NCBI GenBank assembly: GCA_036927565.1
Contig: JAYESD010000001.1
Coordinates: 106,497,110-106,561,109 of the forward strand
Length of the DNA stretch: 64,000 nucleotides
Reading direction: 5' to 3'
Source: Tuctoria greenei
Taxonomy: Eukaryota > Streptophyta > Magnoliopsida > Poales > Poaceae
Below are positions 21,581 to 34,440 of the stretch, in pieces. The notes beneath the pieces were generated by a model. The model did no database searches, was not told the DNA's origin, and saw only the letters and a list, made by a program, of their open reading frames with translations. Position 1 is the stretch's first letter. The number at the start of each line of letters is the position of its first letter. The position numbers were made by a program, and so were the translations under genes.

Positions 21581-23306
21581 GTCTCTGAATTTTGAAATTC
21601 TTGTAACTTTCCCAATTTTCCCGAAATGACTCAAAACATGCTCAAACATGTAAGACTCAATTGTAACTAGTTAGTGAACAATAATAGCAACCTAATAACA
21701 TGTATTACCACATAATTGCATCTTTCATGCATATCATGACATATTGAGTACTATATGAGCATTTATTGATTGTAATGCTTGCTTTTCATGGTTGTCGCGC
21801 AAAATAGAAGGTAACACTCTAGAGGGTGCTTGCGAGGACCTTCAACATAAGAACTTTGAAGCTTCTGATCCAAACCAGCCACATGAGCAAGGCATGTGTC
21901 CTTGACCATTTTGGTCGTGTTTTGAAATGTTTTGTTTACAAAACTGCATGCTTGTGTCAAATTGATGGGAAACCCATGATAGGTGTTTACTAGACTTGTA
22001 TGACAACCCTTGTCGCTTGGGACATATTGTAGAGCGTCTGGAAGGGTATTTTCCAGTTTTGTTTCACTTTGCTTAATTTGGATTGGAAATAAGCAAACGA
22101 CTCATTATGAACTAATATAGGTATGGACTATGTGAATTGATGATAATGATGACATAAGTAACATGGAATTGGGGTGATCTAAGCAACCATGGGTTGTGGA
22201 CTGGGTTGGATGATATGGTGGTTTCGCTTGCCTTAGATCTAAGGACCAGTTCATGCGAGAATATGCCAGGACAACAGTGCCACCATAAGACCAAGTATGG
22301 GTGCGGTGTAGCTAAATAATTAGGTGTTTTATTGGTATTGTATGGACCATTGGATAGCACAGGAAATGGGAGCCGAGTAGGGCTACCCTGGGATCTGCGT
22401 GGCACACGAGGGGGCCCGTGGGTGGGAGAATGGAGATTCAAGCCTGCCGGTGAAACCTTAGTGGGTCCGTACATACTAGTAGTCCCTTTTGAAAGGCTAT
22501 TTTGTGATCTCTTGGCCACGTACCAACGGAAGTGTGATAAGGCATAATGGAGGTTCTTAGTCACCAAAAGGTGATGAAATGACAAACATGTGGGTAAAGT
22601 GGTACAAACTCTGCATAGTGTTAAAAACTATCATGATAGTCGTGCTCCTGGTTATGAGCACCTGGACAACTTCCATGATTAGAGTGGGACTTGGGACTTG
22701 GGATGGTTCGGATATTGTTACAAATTTGGTTATGTTATATGAGTATGCTTGGTCATGAGGAGGTATGAAATTGGCATATGTGACGATATCAACTGTTGGC
22801 TGGTTATAAATGAATTATGATGGTAATTAAGAATGATGGATATGGATTATGATGTTTACATGGAATATGATGGGAATTAATCTCACCTAGACAATGTAGG
22901 CTGCTCTTACCAAAACTGTGAATTTGAATGTACTTTATGCAATGTTCAAGCTACATGTCATACATTCCCACACTTTTTGAGTATGAAATGTACTCACCCT
23001 TGCTATTCCCACACTACACAATTATAGGTGATGCTTGGGAGTACCATGAGGATCATGTGGAGTACTAGGTTGTGTGCTATCGTCAATGGCCTGTGGATTG
23101 GAGTTGCACTACTTAGTTTATTTTTCCGCTGCAATAATTAGAGATTTGTAATTCATGAACCATTGAGATATTGTAATAAGGTACTTATTTACTTGTTGGG
23201 ACATGATTAATTTCTGATTATCGTTTGTGAAGTTGTCGTGTGTGTGATAAACATCCTGGGCACACATATGCGTTCACTTGGTTCATTTTCGGAACCGGGT
23301 GTCATA

Positions 23307-25283
23307 TGTGGCGTGAGCAACCTGAATCCAGAAGTCAAAAGTTCTCCTTCCTCAAGCTTGTGACCTATAATAGAAGCACAATACGTCGATGACTCAATAC
23401 TGGAGTTAGTTAAAAGGCACATAGGAATCTAGTACTAAGTAACACGACGTCCAACAGGAATAACATGCGAAAGATAAGATAAAACAGCAGGTTTAGGAGC
23501 CAAATTTTGAAAATCCTTGCATCAAACTACTGACCTATGAGGTGTTCTATGTGTAGCATGAAATACAACAGGTTTGGGACCAAATTTTGCATGTTTTTGA
23601 CTGATTACAGCAGTTTGCAAGTGTCTAATACACGGTTCAGCACACGTTGCAAATTTTGCTTGATTGTTATGTGACCTAGCATGCATTATTCGCTTATTTT
23701 CTTGTTTATCTAGTCTATAACAAAAATATATGATAGGATCATCTCTACCACACTAGTTACAATGAAATTGAACCTTATGTTCATGTCTAGATGAGAAAGC
23801 AACGTGTGTGTTAGCATCCGAATGAGACAACACTCTAGCTGCCCTAAAAACCACCTCTTTTGTTTAGAAGCTGTTTGAATCAAACAACTTCCTAGTGACT
23901 TTACAACCTTAGGTGGATGTTCCTTAGCATGCGCATGAGAGTCAAAACCTAAATCAGCTTTATCATTGCAAGACTTAATGGAATTCAATAGCAAGTTTGG
24001 ATTCTTATTCCCACTGCAAAACCGCTATAGTGTCCTATGCATGTCATCAAATTTCTTAGACAAGTGTAGTCAGTTTTCACATGAAGTTTTTCCTTTTAAG
24101 CCCCCTTTGGTACAGCTCCACAAAGCTGATTCTCTGGATTCACTTCTGATTTCCTGGTGATGTGATTCTGTTGCTAAATGATTCTCTATGATTCTCTAGA
24201 ATAAACTCTTAGAATCAGGACAGACAATCACTTCACAGAATCAGGAGAAACAAATTTTTTCAGCTTCCAGTCCCTTAGTTCATTTTAGAGAATCACTTCA
24301 CAGAATCAGGCAAGAATCAATTCTTCTGAAAAACAGTGTTTGGCACAGCTTCGCTGATTCTGCCTGAGAATCAGCTCCAAGGAGCTCTGCCAATGAGGGC
24401 CTTAGTTTGCTAGTACAACAATAATTAACTTCATGGGAATGTAAATCATTGTTCAAAGCAAAAATATCATCCCTAGCATCATGTAGTTTCTTGTTAAGAT
24501 CATCACAACTAGAACAATGCAAATCAATTGCATAACACCTAGCATCTTTTATGTTTTTATCATTAAGTGCATCAAGCTTTCTGTTCTTTTTAATTTCAAG
24601 TGCAAGTTTGTCAAATGTGGAGTTGTGATCACTTCTTTAAGAGGACAATTGTTTATATATTAGTTCACACGAGGTACAAAAATCATCACTAGAGATCAAA
24701 GATTTTAGTTGATTAATTTTAGACTCTAGTGATTCAATTTCAGCAGCATTGTTCCTAAGTTTTTTGTCCTTTTTGTTAAGTACAACAGTGGCATGAGAAA
24801 TAGCATCACACATTTCTTCACATGTGGGACATACCTCATCATTGTCATTGTTAACTTCAGCTTTCTCCATACTTGAACTTGAGTTGCTCGCCATGAAACA
24901 CGTATTTGCCAAATTCTTCTTCTGTTTGCTTCGCATCACGGAGTGTAGAACCTGAATATTAGGGCAATTTGATGAAAATGTCAAAACTCACCGCATTCGA
25001 AGCACCGTTGAGGACTACCACTTCCTCTCCTTCTAGTTCTCACATTTTGCATTGCTTTTGAGAACCGTGTAGAGAGAAGTGCTAGCTCCTCTTTGGAAAC
25101 TCTTCAATCTGTTCAAGGATTAGAGATAACAGCAAAGCAAGTGTACCACATGATGAAGATTTGCTAGAACTAGGAATGACACATTGTGAAACAAATTGAA
25201 GAGACTTGTTTGGATTTTTACGTGATATTATGTCAAGTTCATGAGTTTTAACCTTAGAATATAGCACATCTAAATAAAATGTA
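23307..25283 (-). pseudogene. C-terminal gag region of Copia element E
   Basis: Several short minus-strand pieces together resemble the long coiled-coil C-terminus of grass Copia gags. One (24637-24984) has VCPTCEEMCDAISHATVVLN and CTSCELIYKQLSS; another (24298-24522) has HCSSCDDLNKKLHDARDDIF. Around 23720-23760 HKVQFHCN, a stop and CGRDD look like a ruined CCHC knuckle. A MITE at 24099-24401 splits it. Below about 23600 I recognise nothing specific. Confidence 0.6.
24099..24401. mobile_element. Tourist-like MITE (303 bp)
   Basis: Terminal inverted repeats: left AGCCCCCTTTGGTACAGCTC and right (reverse complement) GGCCCTCATTGGCAGAGCTC, continuing in both as GCTGATTCTC. TTA flanks both ends (24096-24098 and 24402-24404), the target site of PIF/Harbinger elements. 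There is no coding capacity. Confidence 0.7.
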
Positions 25284-25816
25284 CTAAGAATTGAATTCAC
25301 AAATAGATGTAATGTTCATCTCCCAATTTGACATGTCTAATGCAATTAATAATTCTCTAAAATTTTCAGCATCTGGAATATTAACATTAACACTACGCAG
25401 GTTGCCGAGAAATTTATTAAAGCGAGCAAAGAGGTCATCGATCGACTCAACGGGTTGCATCTCAAAACGCATGTACTCTTTCTTGGACGTATCTTGATGT
25501 ACCTCTTTGATTTTGTTGGATCATTCATGATATTTGCATAGCGCTTTCCACACATCATATGCAGATCGGAGGTGTGCAACACGATCAAAATCATTTTGAG
25601 TCCATCCTTGTATGATCAAGTTACACGCCTTGTTGTTGTTGTCGATATCTCTCATGTTCACAGCCATGACTTGATCGGTTGGTGTCATGTCGAAGGGCTT
25701 GTACACCTTTTCCCATATGGCAAAACCTTGCGCCTGTATGTAAACCTCCATACAAGCCTTCCAAATCTAAAAATCGATAACACTAAATGCACAAGGTTTT
25801 GCGAAGTATTTCTTCA
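25284..25816 (-). pseudogene. N-terminal gag of Copia element E
   Basis: ATG at 25816-25814 opens MKKYFAKPCAFSVIDF, then a TAG interrupts. The rest, EVYIQAQGFAIWEKVYKPFD, NLIIQGWTQNDFDRVAHLRS, YMRFEMQPVESIDDLFARFN and LGNLRSVNVNIPDAENFREL, is a typical plant Copia gag (UBN2-like) domain. Frame changes occur near 25510 and 25340. Confidence 0.78.
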
Positions 25817-25863
25817 TGTTAATAAGAAAAAACACATGCAAATCAAAGAGATTAGAGCGTCGT

Positions 25864-25876
25864 GGCTCTGATACCA
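25864..25876 (-). promoter_or_regulatory. Primer binding site of Copia element E
   Basis: The minus strand reads TGGTATCAGAGCC, two bases from an LTR that ends GATCCTACA. Confidence 0.85.
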
Positions 25877-25878
25877 AT

Positions 25879-27501
25879 TGTAGGATCGAAGAGCACATGA
25901 AAAATACCAGAGGGTGAATGGTAGATTAAAACTATTATTCTAAAGCAATGAAAATCCCTTGGTAGAAAATGAATCTGATAAGGAAAATTGTGTCTGCAAC
26001 TATTCTACATATGTGTCATCGTGACAAAACCAGTAGTAATTGTAGAGTATCAAGTCATGAAGAACCACGATGAAAATCATGAGAAACCGTCAAGTAAAAC
26101 TCAAGTTATGACAAAAGACTAAGCAAAGGTCAATCTGTGTCTACCCGAGTTAAAACAGATTTTCTATGCTGCAAAGAAACTCATGTTGATCAAAAAACAC
26201 TAAACTAATGACCGTGAATTTTTCGCAGATGATTAAGGATCAAGTTGAGAAGACAAAAAAAAAAGAATTACAGCAATTGTATCAGTTATGATCAAAACAT
26301 CGAAGCAACGTCGAGCTGCGTAGAAACTCGAGGAGAAAGAGTTGACAAAAATAAGTCGGCAGAACAAGGCACAACATCTCCTATAAAACTATGAATTTTA
26401 TTCATCAAAACACATGAGGAACAGCCACAAGTCGTCTTATCATGAGCTCTGGCCTCCCTTGCTTATATAACCAGCCTTTAGGCCAACCTAAACCAAACTA
26501 GTACTCCTACTCCTACTCAGTTTCAACCGAAACTTTCCAAAGCTGTTCAAGACTCTTCCATACGCAAATAGAAGCAATCTTAAGACTTCCAAACATCTTA
26601 GGAACATACCACACATTCCTAAAACAACTCAACTTCGTGACCAACACAAAATACAAACAAAACAAACTCAAAACTTTCCATAAATAAGGCATAACCGCCT
26701 TAGCCACAGTCTAGGCGCATAATCCGGCCAGTTGGACCTTTTCGACCAATTCTTCATGTCCAGAACTCTTCATCACGCCTTGGAACAATTTTTCCACATC
26801 CATACACCCCTTGCACAAGTGCAAACACCTTTCAACAGCGTCCATGATACCTTCGTATGTATTATTTTTGACCCAAACATGATGTGTGACCTCCGGATAA
26901 ACTTAACCACAATTCCTCCCGAACTTGGTTATTGAACCTCATCTTCTCCCTAAGACTAGTTTAATCGATCACTGTCATCAGCCATGTCTTGACCTCAAGC
27001 ATCACTTGCACATGAACAAACAAGCAACTTTTCCAAGCACAAGTCCTCGACTTGACTCACATTAGTCCGAAACCACAACACCTTATGTGAGCACCTCACA
27101 TAAGCATGTTGCAAACATAGCAAAATATAATACACCGTAGTCAACCCAAACACAACAAAAACATTGTAAATGAATACTAAGTAAACTTTCCATAAGCCAA
27201 AAAGCAAATTTGAAACATTGCATTCAAAAATATAATGACCTCACGAATATTTCAGCACGTAGAAAGTTTGAAAAGTTCAAACAACTTCTATGCATTATAA
27301 AAGAAGAAGTTTGAATACTCCGAAGTGAAACACGTGCAGATATCGTGCACAACAAATTCGGACAGTCCGAGAACCGTGTGACCGGGTGACCACCGTGTCT
27401 GTGTCAGACAGGAGTCCACCCAGGTTTGATTTCTCTTGAGCTCATGTGGTCAGGTGGCCAGCGCGTCCAGATGTGACTGCAGCCCACCCAGGTTTGATTT
27501 C
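25879..27501 (-). repeat. 5' LTR of Copia element E (outer end uncertain)
   Basis: The inner end is fixed by the primer site. A TATA box (TTATATAAGC on the minus strand) is near 26460-26472. No second LTR exists to fix the outer end; the upper part contains a 70-bp direct repeat (CACCCAGGTTTGATTTC at 27418 and 27487) and may not all be LTR. Confidence 0.5.
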
Positions 27502-29595
27502 TGTAACATCCTCATTTTCATTCATCATGCAATGCATTCATCCCCATACATATAGAGCATAAGACACTACAAAAAGAAACAATATTAAAACAAATTAGAG
27601 GCAAAAGAACCATTAAGATCAATTATTTGTACATACATGTCCGGACCTCACCCCGGACTAGTCCTGTGTACCCATCTGCTCCGGCAAATTTAGTTTCTTC
27701 AGAGCAACGGACTTGTACGTTATATAGTATGGACTAGTCTTGTTTTGCTATTGTTACTGTCCAGACTTGTCCATTAATTATACAGACTAGTCCAATTTTG
27801 AAACAGTAAAGCCTCGAACTTGTGCGAATAATTTCATTTCAGTTCGCAATCTCTTTTCAGTGTGGTACAACGGACTTGTCCGCTTAACAACGTACTAGTC
27901 CATTGTGACAATAGAGCCGAAAACAGACTTGTCCAGCCTTCATACGGACTAGTCTGATTTCTAGAGTTTCGACTCGGATTCCTATTTTCCTCCACGATGT
28001 GATACTAGGTGATTAACAAATTTGCCCCCAGAATGTCGTGCCCCACCCCCAAGGAGCCCATGTGCGACCCCAACAAGGCCCCTACCCTCCCCCACTAACT
28101 CCTACTAGGATTCCACCCTAACCCGACCACTCCTTCCCCTATATAGACAACCCAAAGCCCTCCTCTCACCCCTGCCCACATGAGAAAAACTGCACTGTCC
28201 TTCTGTGTCATTGTGAGCTGCCGTCAAGAGAGGGAGCTCTAGCCGCAAGGAAGGGAGAAGAGAGAGAAGGAAGAGGAGGAGAAGGAAGGAAGAAGATGGA
28301 GGATCGAGCAAGATCGTCATTGCTGCTTCGATCTTCTTCATCGATTTTCCATCATCAATGTTCTTCTTCTACGTCTTTCCGCCGATTCATCGTCAATGAA
28401 TCTAGACGTCAAGTTGTGCATGATATGCCTGATACTCAACCGTTGGATCATTGCATTCATGGTAAATACCTTAGATCCAACTTCCCACGTAGATTTTTAC
28501 CCCACGCTTGATTTAAACCATGCCATAGTTGGGTAGTTTGTAAAATCCTGGACCATAGCGGACTGTCTGGTCCAGAGTGGACTAGTCCGATCTATAGTGG
28601 ACATGTCTGGCCTACTTGCGGACTAGTCTGGTCTCTGAATTCCAGAAATTCCTGAAGCTTCCCCAATTTTCCCGAAAATGACTTGAAACTTACTCGAACA
28701 CATAAAACTTAATTGTGACCATTTAGTAAGAAATAGTGTTAACTTAATAATGTATACTACCTCATAATTGCATCATTCATGCATATCATGGCATAATATG
28801 TAATGTATGAGCATTTATTGATTGTAATGCTTGTTTCACATGTTTGTCTCGCGGAATAGAAGGAAACGCTCTAGAGAGGACTTACGAGGACCTTCAGCCC
28901 CAGAACTTTGAAGCTCTTGATCCAAACCAGCCACCGGAGCAAGGCAAGTGCCCTTGAATATTTTGATCCTGTTTTGAAATGTTTTGTTTCAAAATTGCAT
29001 GCTTGTGTCAATTTTATGGGAAAACCCATGATAGGTGTTTACTAGACTTGTATGTCCTGCCTTGTTGCTCGGGATGTCATGTAGAGAGTCGGGAAGTGCA
29101 TTTCACACTTTTGCTCCGCCTTACTTAATTGGGATTGGGAATAACCATATGACTTAATTATGAACTAATGAGCATATGAACTATGTGAATTGATGATAAT
29201 GACCCTTTAGAACCATGGAACCTAGGGATCTAAGCAAGCAGATTATGTGGAATGGGTTGGATGATTTGGTTGTTTTGCTTGCTTTAGATCTAAGGACCAG
29301 TTCGTGGAGCAACCACTCAGGATTATAGTGCCGCCACAAGGCCAAGTATGGGTACAGCTTAGCCATGTAATTAGTGTATTGCCCGCATCATTTGGATCAT
29401 ATGGAAGGCTTGGGGATGGGAGTCGGTTGGGTTTGCAATAGTGGCGGCACTGCTCTAGCATCTGAATGGCACAAGAGAGGGCCCATGGGTGGATGTGCTT
29501 AGTTATGAGACATCATCTCCGGTGAAACTTTAGTGGATCCGCACATGCTGGTAGTCACGACATGTTGTGAGACAACTTTAGTTGTGAGACATCAT
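27502..29595 (+). repeat. Truncated C-family LTR (C3)
   Basis: It starts TGTAACATCCTC like C2, has its TATA box at about 28139-28146, and stops at about 29595 where B1 begins, missing roughly the last 700 bp. Upstream sequence is not pol, so it reads as a 5' LTR in plus orientation. The C-family pol piece at 37481-37928 is in the same orientation and could belong to it. Confidence 0.82.
27632..27956. repeat. Phased 12-bp palindrome array in the C3 LTR
   Basis: Sites start at 27632, 27654, 27708, 27730, 27762, 27783, 27815, 27871, 27891, 27924 and 27945; steps 22, 54, 22, 32, 21, 32, 56, 20, 33 and 21 bp. A smaller cluster follows the TATA box at about 28558-28630. Confidence 0.83.
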
Positions 29596-30578
29596 CCTTT
29601 TTATTTTTCTAGAGAGATTTTGATGACCAAAATTTATGGAGTTTCTTTATTGGATGGATGAATGGTGGATGCAAATTCTCAATGTGAGAAATTTTGCATG
29701 AATAAGGTGCACAAGAATTTCTAAGTCAAAGGTTCATGCATGTCACTCAATTGGGTCATGAGTTTGACAAAGTTCAATGAAAAGCAAAATGGCATATTCA
29801 TGTGGTTTTCAAGGATTTGTATCATATGGCCTTGGTGGGTATTTAAATTTCCAATGAGAGAATCAGGCAAAGATCAAGACTCCAAATTGTGCAAGCATCA
29901 ATAAATAAATTTCAAGCAAAGAGATATTTCCTCAAGTAACTCATTTACCATATCACACTAGACAAATACTTAGATGACATGTTTTCTATTATTCTTGTGG
30001 GAATCATAAACAGAGCAATAAATCAAAATACAAAGTATTCAAATTTTCAGCTCAAGCGAACTTTGACTACCAAGTTTTAAATGGTAATTGTTGAGTTGAA
30101 TTGCCTTCATATATTCGGTATTAAATATCAAATCAACTCAAATAGTAACGTAGCATGCATATTTAGGGGTAGAACATCCAAGCCGGTTTTGTGAAGTGAA
30201 ACAAAGCCATGTTGGGCCCATAACAGGTCGGCCAACCAGGGGGTTCGGCCGACCCCTTCTGACCTCTCTGTTGCTCTATTTTGACGTGTTGAGTTGTATA
30301 ATCGGTTGCGATGTGTTTTGAGATGCAATGATAATTTTGTACGTCATGATTTCGCGAATTTGGTGTACCTCCCCCACACTTGTTCCCTGAATTATTTATT
30401 CACACAAAAAAAACTAAAGATGGGACTTTACCGGGTTAGATGAACCGGTAAGTTCCTTTTATTGAACTCAAATATGGGGATGCTTACATTATTCAATATA
30501 AACTGAATGAAAAATAAAAAATTTTGAAATCAAACTAAACGAAACTAGTAAGCATCCTATGCGGTCGCGACATCTACA
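29596..30578 (-). other. 3' non-coding region of B1
   Basis: No coding region. It holds a near-perfect inverted repeat (about 29681-29709, GCAAATTCTCA...TGAGAAATTTTGC), a paired TCGGCCGA-type motif at 30222-30255, and a purine-rich minus-strand run AAGTGTGGGGGAGG at about 30367-30380 that looks like an internal polypurine tract. Confidence 0.55.
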
Positions 30579-31414
30579 CTAGGGAGCATTGTAGATGTCG
30601 GGCTTCCCGACGGCATTGCATATGCGCCGCAGCTTGGCGCTCATGCCACGGCGAACACCATCAATCTCCTCCTTGAGGGATATGAGTTCATCCTTCCGTT
30701 CCGCCCTCTCGATGCGCCCTTCAGCCACTAAATTTGATAGCTTCTTGTTCTCCAAATGGACAGAAGCTAACTCCCTAGAAAGTTGTGCCACTTTAGGGGC
30801 ATGAGGAGATTTCCTGTCGCTGTCCTAAAATTAGCCAGGTGGCCCTCTGGTAGTATGCGGCGAGAGGTGGTTGCTAATCATGGAGGGTGACGAGCATGTC
30901 GATTCCTCAATCACCAAATTATCCACTTGCTTGAAAAAGCCTTTTGCATAGACTTCATCGGGCTGGCGCACCCCATGGATAATGAGGCGGTCTCCCACAC
31001 GCTCAGGAGACGTACGCGTAGGTGACGTGTAGTGGTGGCTCACTATGTCACCATCCTTGGTCTTCAGAGTGTACATGAACTCCTCGCCAGGCTGCAGTGT
31101 TGGTGAGACTCGTCTTTTTCAGGAAAAAGACGGGTCTTGACTGACTTAAGGCCAGCTGTATTCGGACGACGTGTAAGTGTCGTCGACTTCATGGGTGTCC
31201 TCCAAGGGGAGAGCGACCATTCAGCACCACGAGGTGTGGTGCCATGCCCATGCAAAGTCTTCATCAGTGGCGGGATCATGGGGAGGGGCATGACATCCAA
31301 TGCAATGATGGACTCCAAAGCGAGGGAGGACTTGTCATTGGCCGGCGTGAAGTCTCTGCTTAGGTTGAAGGTTGAGCTAGAGTGGGGATGAGGCACAATC
31401 TTCTTGTCGGCCAT
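30579..31414 (-). pseudogene. Extra reading frames X and Y of B1, function unknown
   Basis: Frame X starts at 31414 (MADKKIVPHPHSSSTFNLSR), changes frame near 31090, and continues MYTLKTKDGDIVSHHYTSPT...RVGDRLIIHGVRQPDEVYAK to a stop near 30831. Two close stops (TAA, TAG) separate it from Y (30579-30830), a charged coiled coil (ASVHLENKKLSNLVAEGRIE, KDELISLKEEIDGVRRG). The place, between integrase and the 3' LTR, is where Athila elements often carry an env-like gene, but I see no signal peptide or membrane segment. Confidence 0.5.
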
Positions 31415-31742
31415 GACTTGGAATAGGAGAGGGATTTTTTTCTATATTGTGCAAGGTTCCCCTCTCTGTTCCCGTCAATAAATAGGTAGGGGAAGTATGA
31501 TAGCACTGAGAGTCTTGTTGAGATACGTCGGGAGAGTCAGCATGCAAACATAGAAGGCTGATGGCGCAAGGGGAGCATCAGCCGACCATAGGGTTCGGCC
31601 GACCCCTTCCTGGCTCCGTACGGGCCAAGTTTTCGTGGGTTGCTTAATGGCCGCATAGATGAATATTTGGATGGGCCCATTAAATGGATGCGGAGAATTT
31701 AGACAAAATTTAAAGAAATGGTGTGAAAATCAATAAGATTTA

Positions 31743-32770
31743 TCACATCAATTTCTTTTTTTCCATCTCATCCTTATGGGATTCGAGAAATAATTTGAGT
31801 CGGTGCCCATTCACTTTAAATAGATGATCATCATCACATCGGAGTGTGATTGCTCCATGGGATGAGGTTTTTACTACGGTGAAGGGTCCTTCCCATTTAC
31901 TTTTGAGTTTCCCACGTCCAAAGAGTTTAACCCTAGAATTTAAGAGTGGGACTTTGTCTCCAAGTTTGAACTCTTTAGGCACAATCCTCTTATTGTGCCT
32001 ATGTTTTAGTTCTTTCCTTGTAGATTTTGGCACTATGGTACGTCTTATCTCTCCACTCTTCCAACTCGGAGAGTTGCTTCAATCGGTGCTTTCCTGCATC
32101 GTGAAAGTCCATGTTACACCGCTTGATGGCCCAATAGGCTCTATGTTCCAACTCTACAGGAGGATGACAAGTCTTCCCATAGACAAGTTGGAAAGGAGAA
32201 ATTCCTATGGGAGTTTTGTAGGTAGTATGGTATGCCCACAATGCGTCGGGTAGCTTATGCTTCTATCCCATTCCCATTTCCAAGACAGTCTTTTGCAGAA
32301 TATTCTTAATTTGCTTATTAGATATTTCTGCTTGACCACTTGTTTGTGGGTTGTATGGGGTAGCAATATTATGTTGGACACCAAGCTCCCTCAAAAAGCT
32401 CCGGAAGGTCTTATCTATGAAATGAGACCATCCATCACTTATGACCATACGGGGAGTGCCAAAGCGCAGAAAAATGATCTCATGGACCATTTTCCTAGCT
32501 TGCTTGGAATCAGCATTTTTGCATGGCAGAGCTTCTACCCATTTTGACACATAATCTACAACCACCAAGATATACTCGCAATCATAAGACCTAGGGAAAG
32601 GTCCCATGAAATCAATACCCCACACATCAAATAATTATACTTGGAGATTATATGTTAGGGGCATCACATTGTGAGCTAAGATACCTCCATGCTTTTGGCA
32701 TTTCCAACATCTACGAACAAATTCTTTTGTATCTTTATTCATAGAAGGCTAATAGAATCCACTCTGCTAG
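31743..32770 (-). pseudogene. Integrase of B1
   Basis: WGIDFMGPFPRSYDCEYILV holds the first Asp, VISDGWSHFIDKTFRSF the second, and YNPQTSGQAEISNKQIKNIL the Glu. The later part, DALWAYHTTYKTPIGISPFQ and LGDKVPLLNSRVKLFGRGKL, is in two further frames ending near 31743. The zinc-binding N-terminus contains two stops (near 32765 and 32777) also present in B2. Confidence 0.85.
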
Positions 32771-32778
32771 ATCTTTGC

Positions 32779-34440
32779 CTAGGTATGGTAAACACCGTAA
32801 TGGCCACCATAGGGGCTAGCATGGCATTTCTCAATAATATCGGTGCCTTCGGTTGATGGGACACACCTTCTAAGAAGGCCATCGACACATACTCGATAGA
32901 GATATGAGTCATCCCAAAGGTGTCTCCAACTCTCATAGATGAGTTTCTTTTTGTTTTCCCCCGGAGCTACGTATCTTGTGACCATGAAGTTCACGATATC
33001 CGCATACCAAGGGTGAGAGTCAGTCACCTTAAGAAGCATATCATCTCGTAGGAAGTCATTGATAGGGATGTACATGGTTTGTGTGACTTCCATGCGCGAG
33101 AGATGACCTGCCATGGAATTCTCTACTCCTTTCTTATCCTTGATTTCTAAGTAAAACTCTTGGAGTAGGAGAATCCAACGGATTAGCCTTGATATAGCAT
33201 CCTTTTTGGTGAGCAAGTACTTCAAGGCAGCATGGTCTGTGTAGAATATGACCTTGGCTGCAACCAAATAGGATCTAAACTTATCGATAGCAAAAACTAC
33301 CGCTAAGAGCTCTTTTTCAGTTGTGGCATAATTGAGTTGAGCTCCTGTCAGAGTTTTGCTAGTGTAGGCTATTGCATGATGCTTTTTATCCTTGGTTTGG
33401 CCTAGGACCACACCAATAGCAAAATCACTAGCATCACACATGATTTCGGATGGCTGCGTCAATTCAGGAGGTTGAATGATTGGAGCCGAGATGAGCGCCT
33501 TTTGAGTGTTTCAAATGATTTAAGGCATTCATCATCGAAATCAAAGGGAGCTTCCTTAGCTAATAGGTTAGTGAGGGGTCTAGCGACTATTGAGAAATCT
33601 TTGATGAATCGCCGATATAACCCCGCATGACCTAAAAAGCTTCAGATTCCCTTAACATTGATAGGGGTGGAAGTTTTTCAATGACTTCAATCTTTGCTTT
33701 GTCCACCTCTATCCCCTCTTTCGGACACTAAGTGTCCAAGGACGATGCCTTCATGGACCATGAAATGACACTTCTCCCAATTAAGTACAAGGACCTTCTC
33801 TTGGCATCTTTCTAACACCTTGTCTAAGTTCTCAAGACAATGATCAAAAGTTTTCCCATAGACGGAGAAATCGTCCATAAAACTTCCATGATCTCCTCAA
33901 TCATGTCGGAAAAGATAGACATCATGCATCTTTGAAAAGAGGCAGGAGCATTGCACAATCCAAAAGATATACGCCGGTAGGCCTAAGTCCCATAGGGACA
34001 TGTGAATGTTGTCTTACTTTGAATGTCGGGGTGGATTGGGATTTGATGATAACCTGAATACCCATCAAGGAAACAAAAGTAGGAATGTTTTGCCAATCGC
34101 TCTAACATCTCATCGATGAAGGGCAGTGGAAAATGATCCTTCATTGTAGCCTTGTTAAGTTTTCGGTAATCAATGCACATCCTCCATCCCGTGACGGTTT
34201 GTTGAGGAATTAATTCATTCTTATCATTTTGAACGACCATCATACCTCCCTTCTTGGGCACTTCTTGAAATTGGCTTACCGATTCACTACGAGGAACGGG
34301 GTAGATAATCCCGGCATGCAGAAGTTTCAAGACATCCTTCTTGACAACTTCCTGCATCACATTATTCAATCGCCTTTGAAGTTCCCTTGAGGGGACACTC
34401 TCGCGGTCAATGGGAATGTGATGGGTGCATAGTGCAGGGC
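32779..34440 (-). pseudogene. Reverse transcriptase and RNase H of B1
   Basis: RT motifs in order: RMCIDYRKLNKATMKDHFPL, YFCFLDGYSGYHQIPIHPD, and MDDFSVYGKTFDHCLENLDK with the catalytic Asp pair. RNase H starts SEIMCDASDFAIGVVLGQTK and includes AYTSKTLTGAQLNYATTEKE and IFYTDHAALKYLLTKKD, open for 227 codons (32779-33462). RT is broken by frame changes near 33980, 33880 and 33690. Confidence 0.87.

Larger units (their letters stand above)
20516..23306 (+). repeat. 3' LTR of C2, about 2.8 kb
   Basis: It starts TGTAACACCCTC directly after pol and ends near ACCGGGTGTCA at 23304. CTATATAAAC at 21118-21127 is the TATA box. It contains palindrome clusters at 20646-20936 and 21495-21580. The Copia fragment E begins at its end. 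Confidence 0.9.
23307..27501 (-). mobile_element. Copia-type LTR retrotransposon E, 5' half only
   Basis: On the minus strand: an LTR starting at 25879 (upper limit uncertain, at most 27501), a Met-initiator primer site, and a long grass-type Copia gag reaching its zinc-finger region near 23700. Protease, integrase, RT, RNase H and the 3' LTR are absent; the element stops against the C2 LTR at 23306/23307. Confidence 0.75.

Noticed and set aside
30579..31414. Frames X and Y as an envelope-like gene
   Set aside because: Position fits, but there is no signal peptide, transmembrane segment or cysteine pattern.
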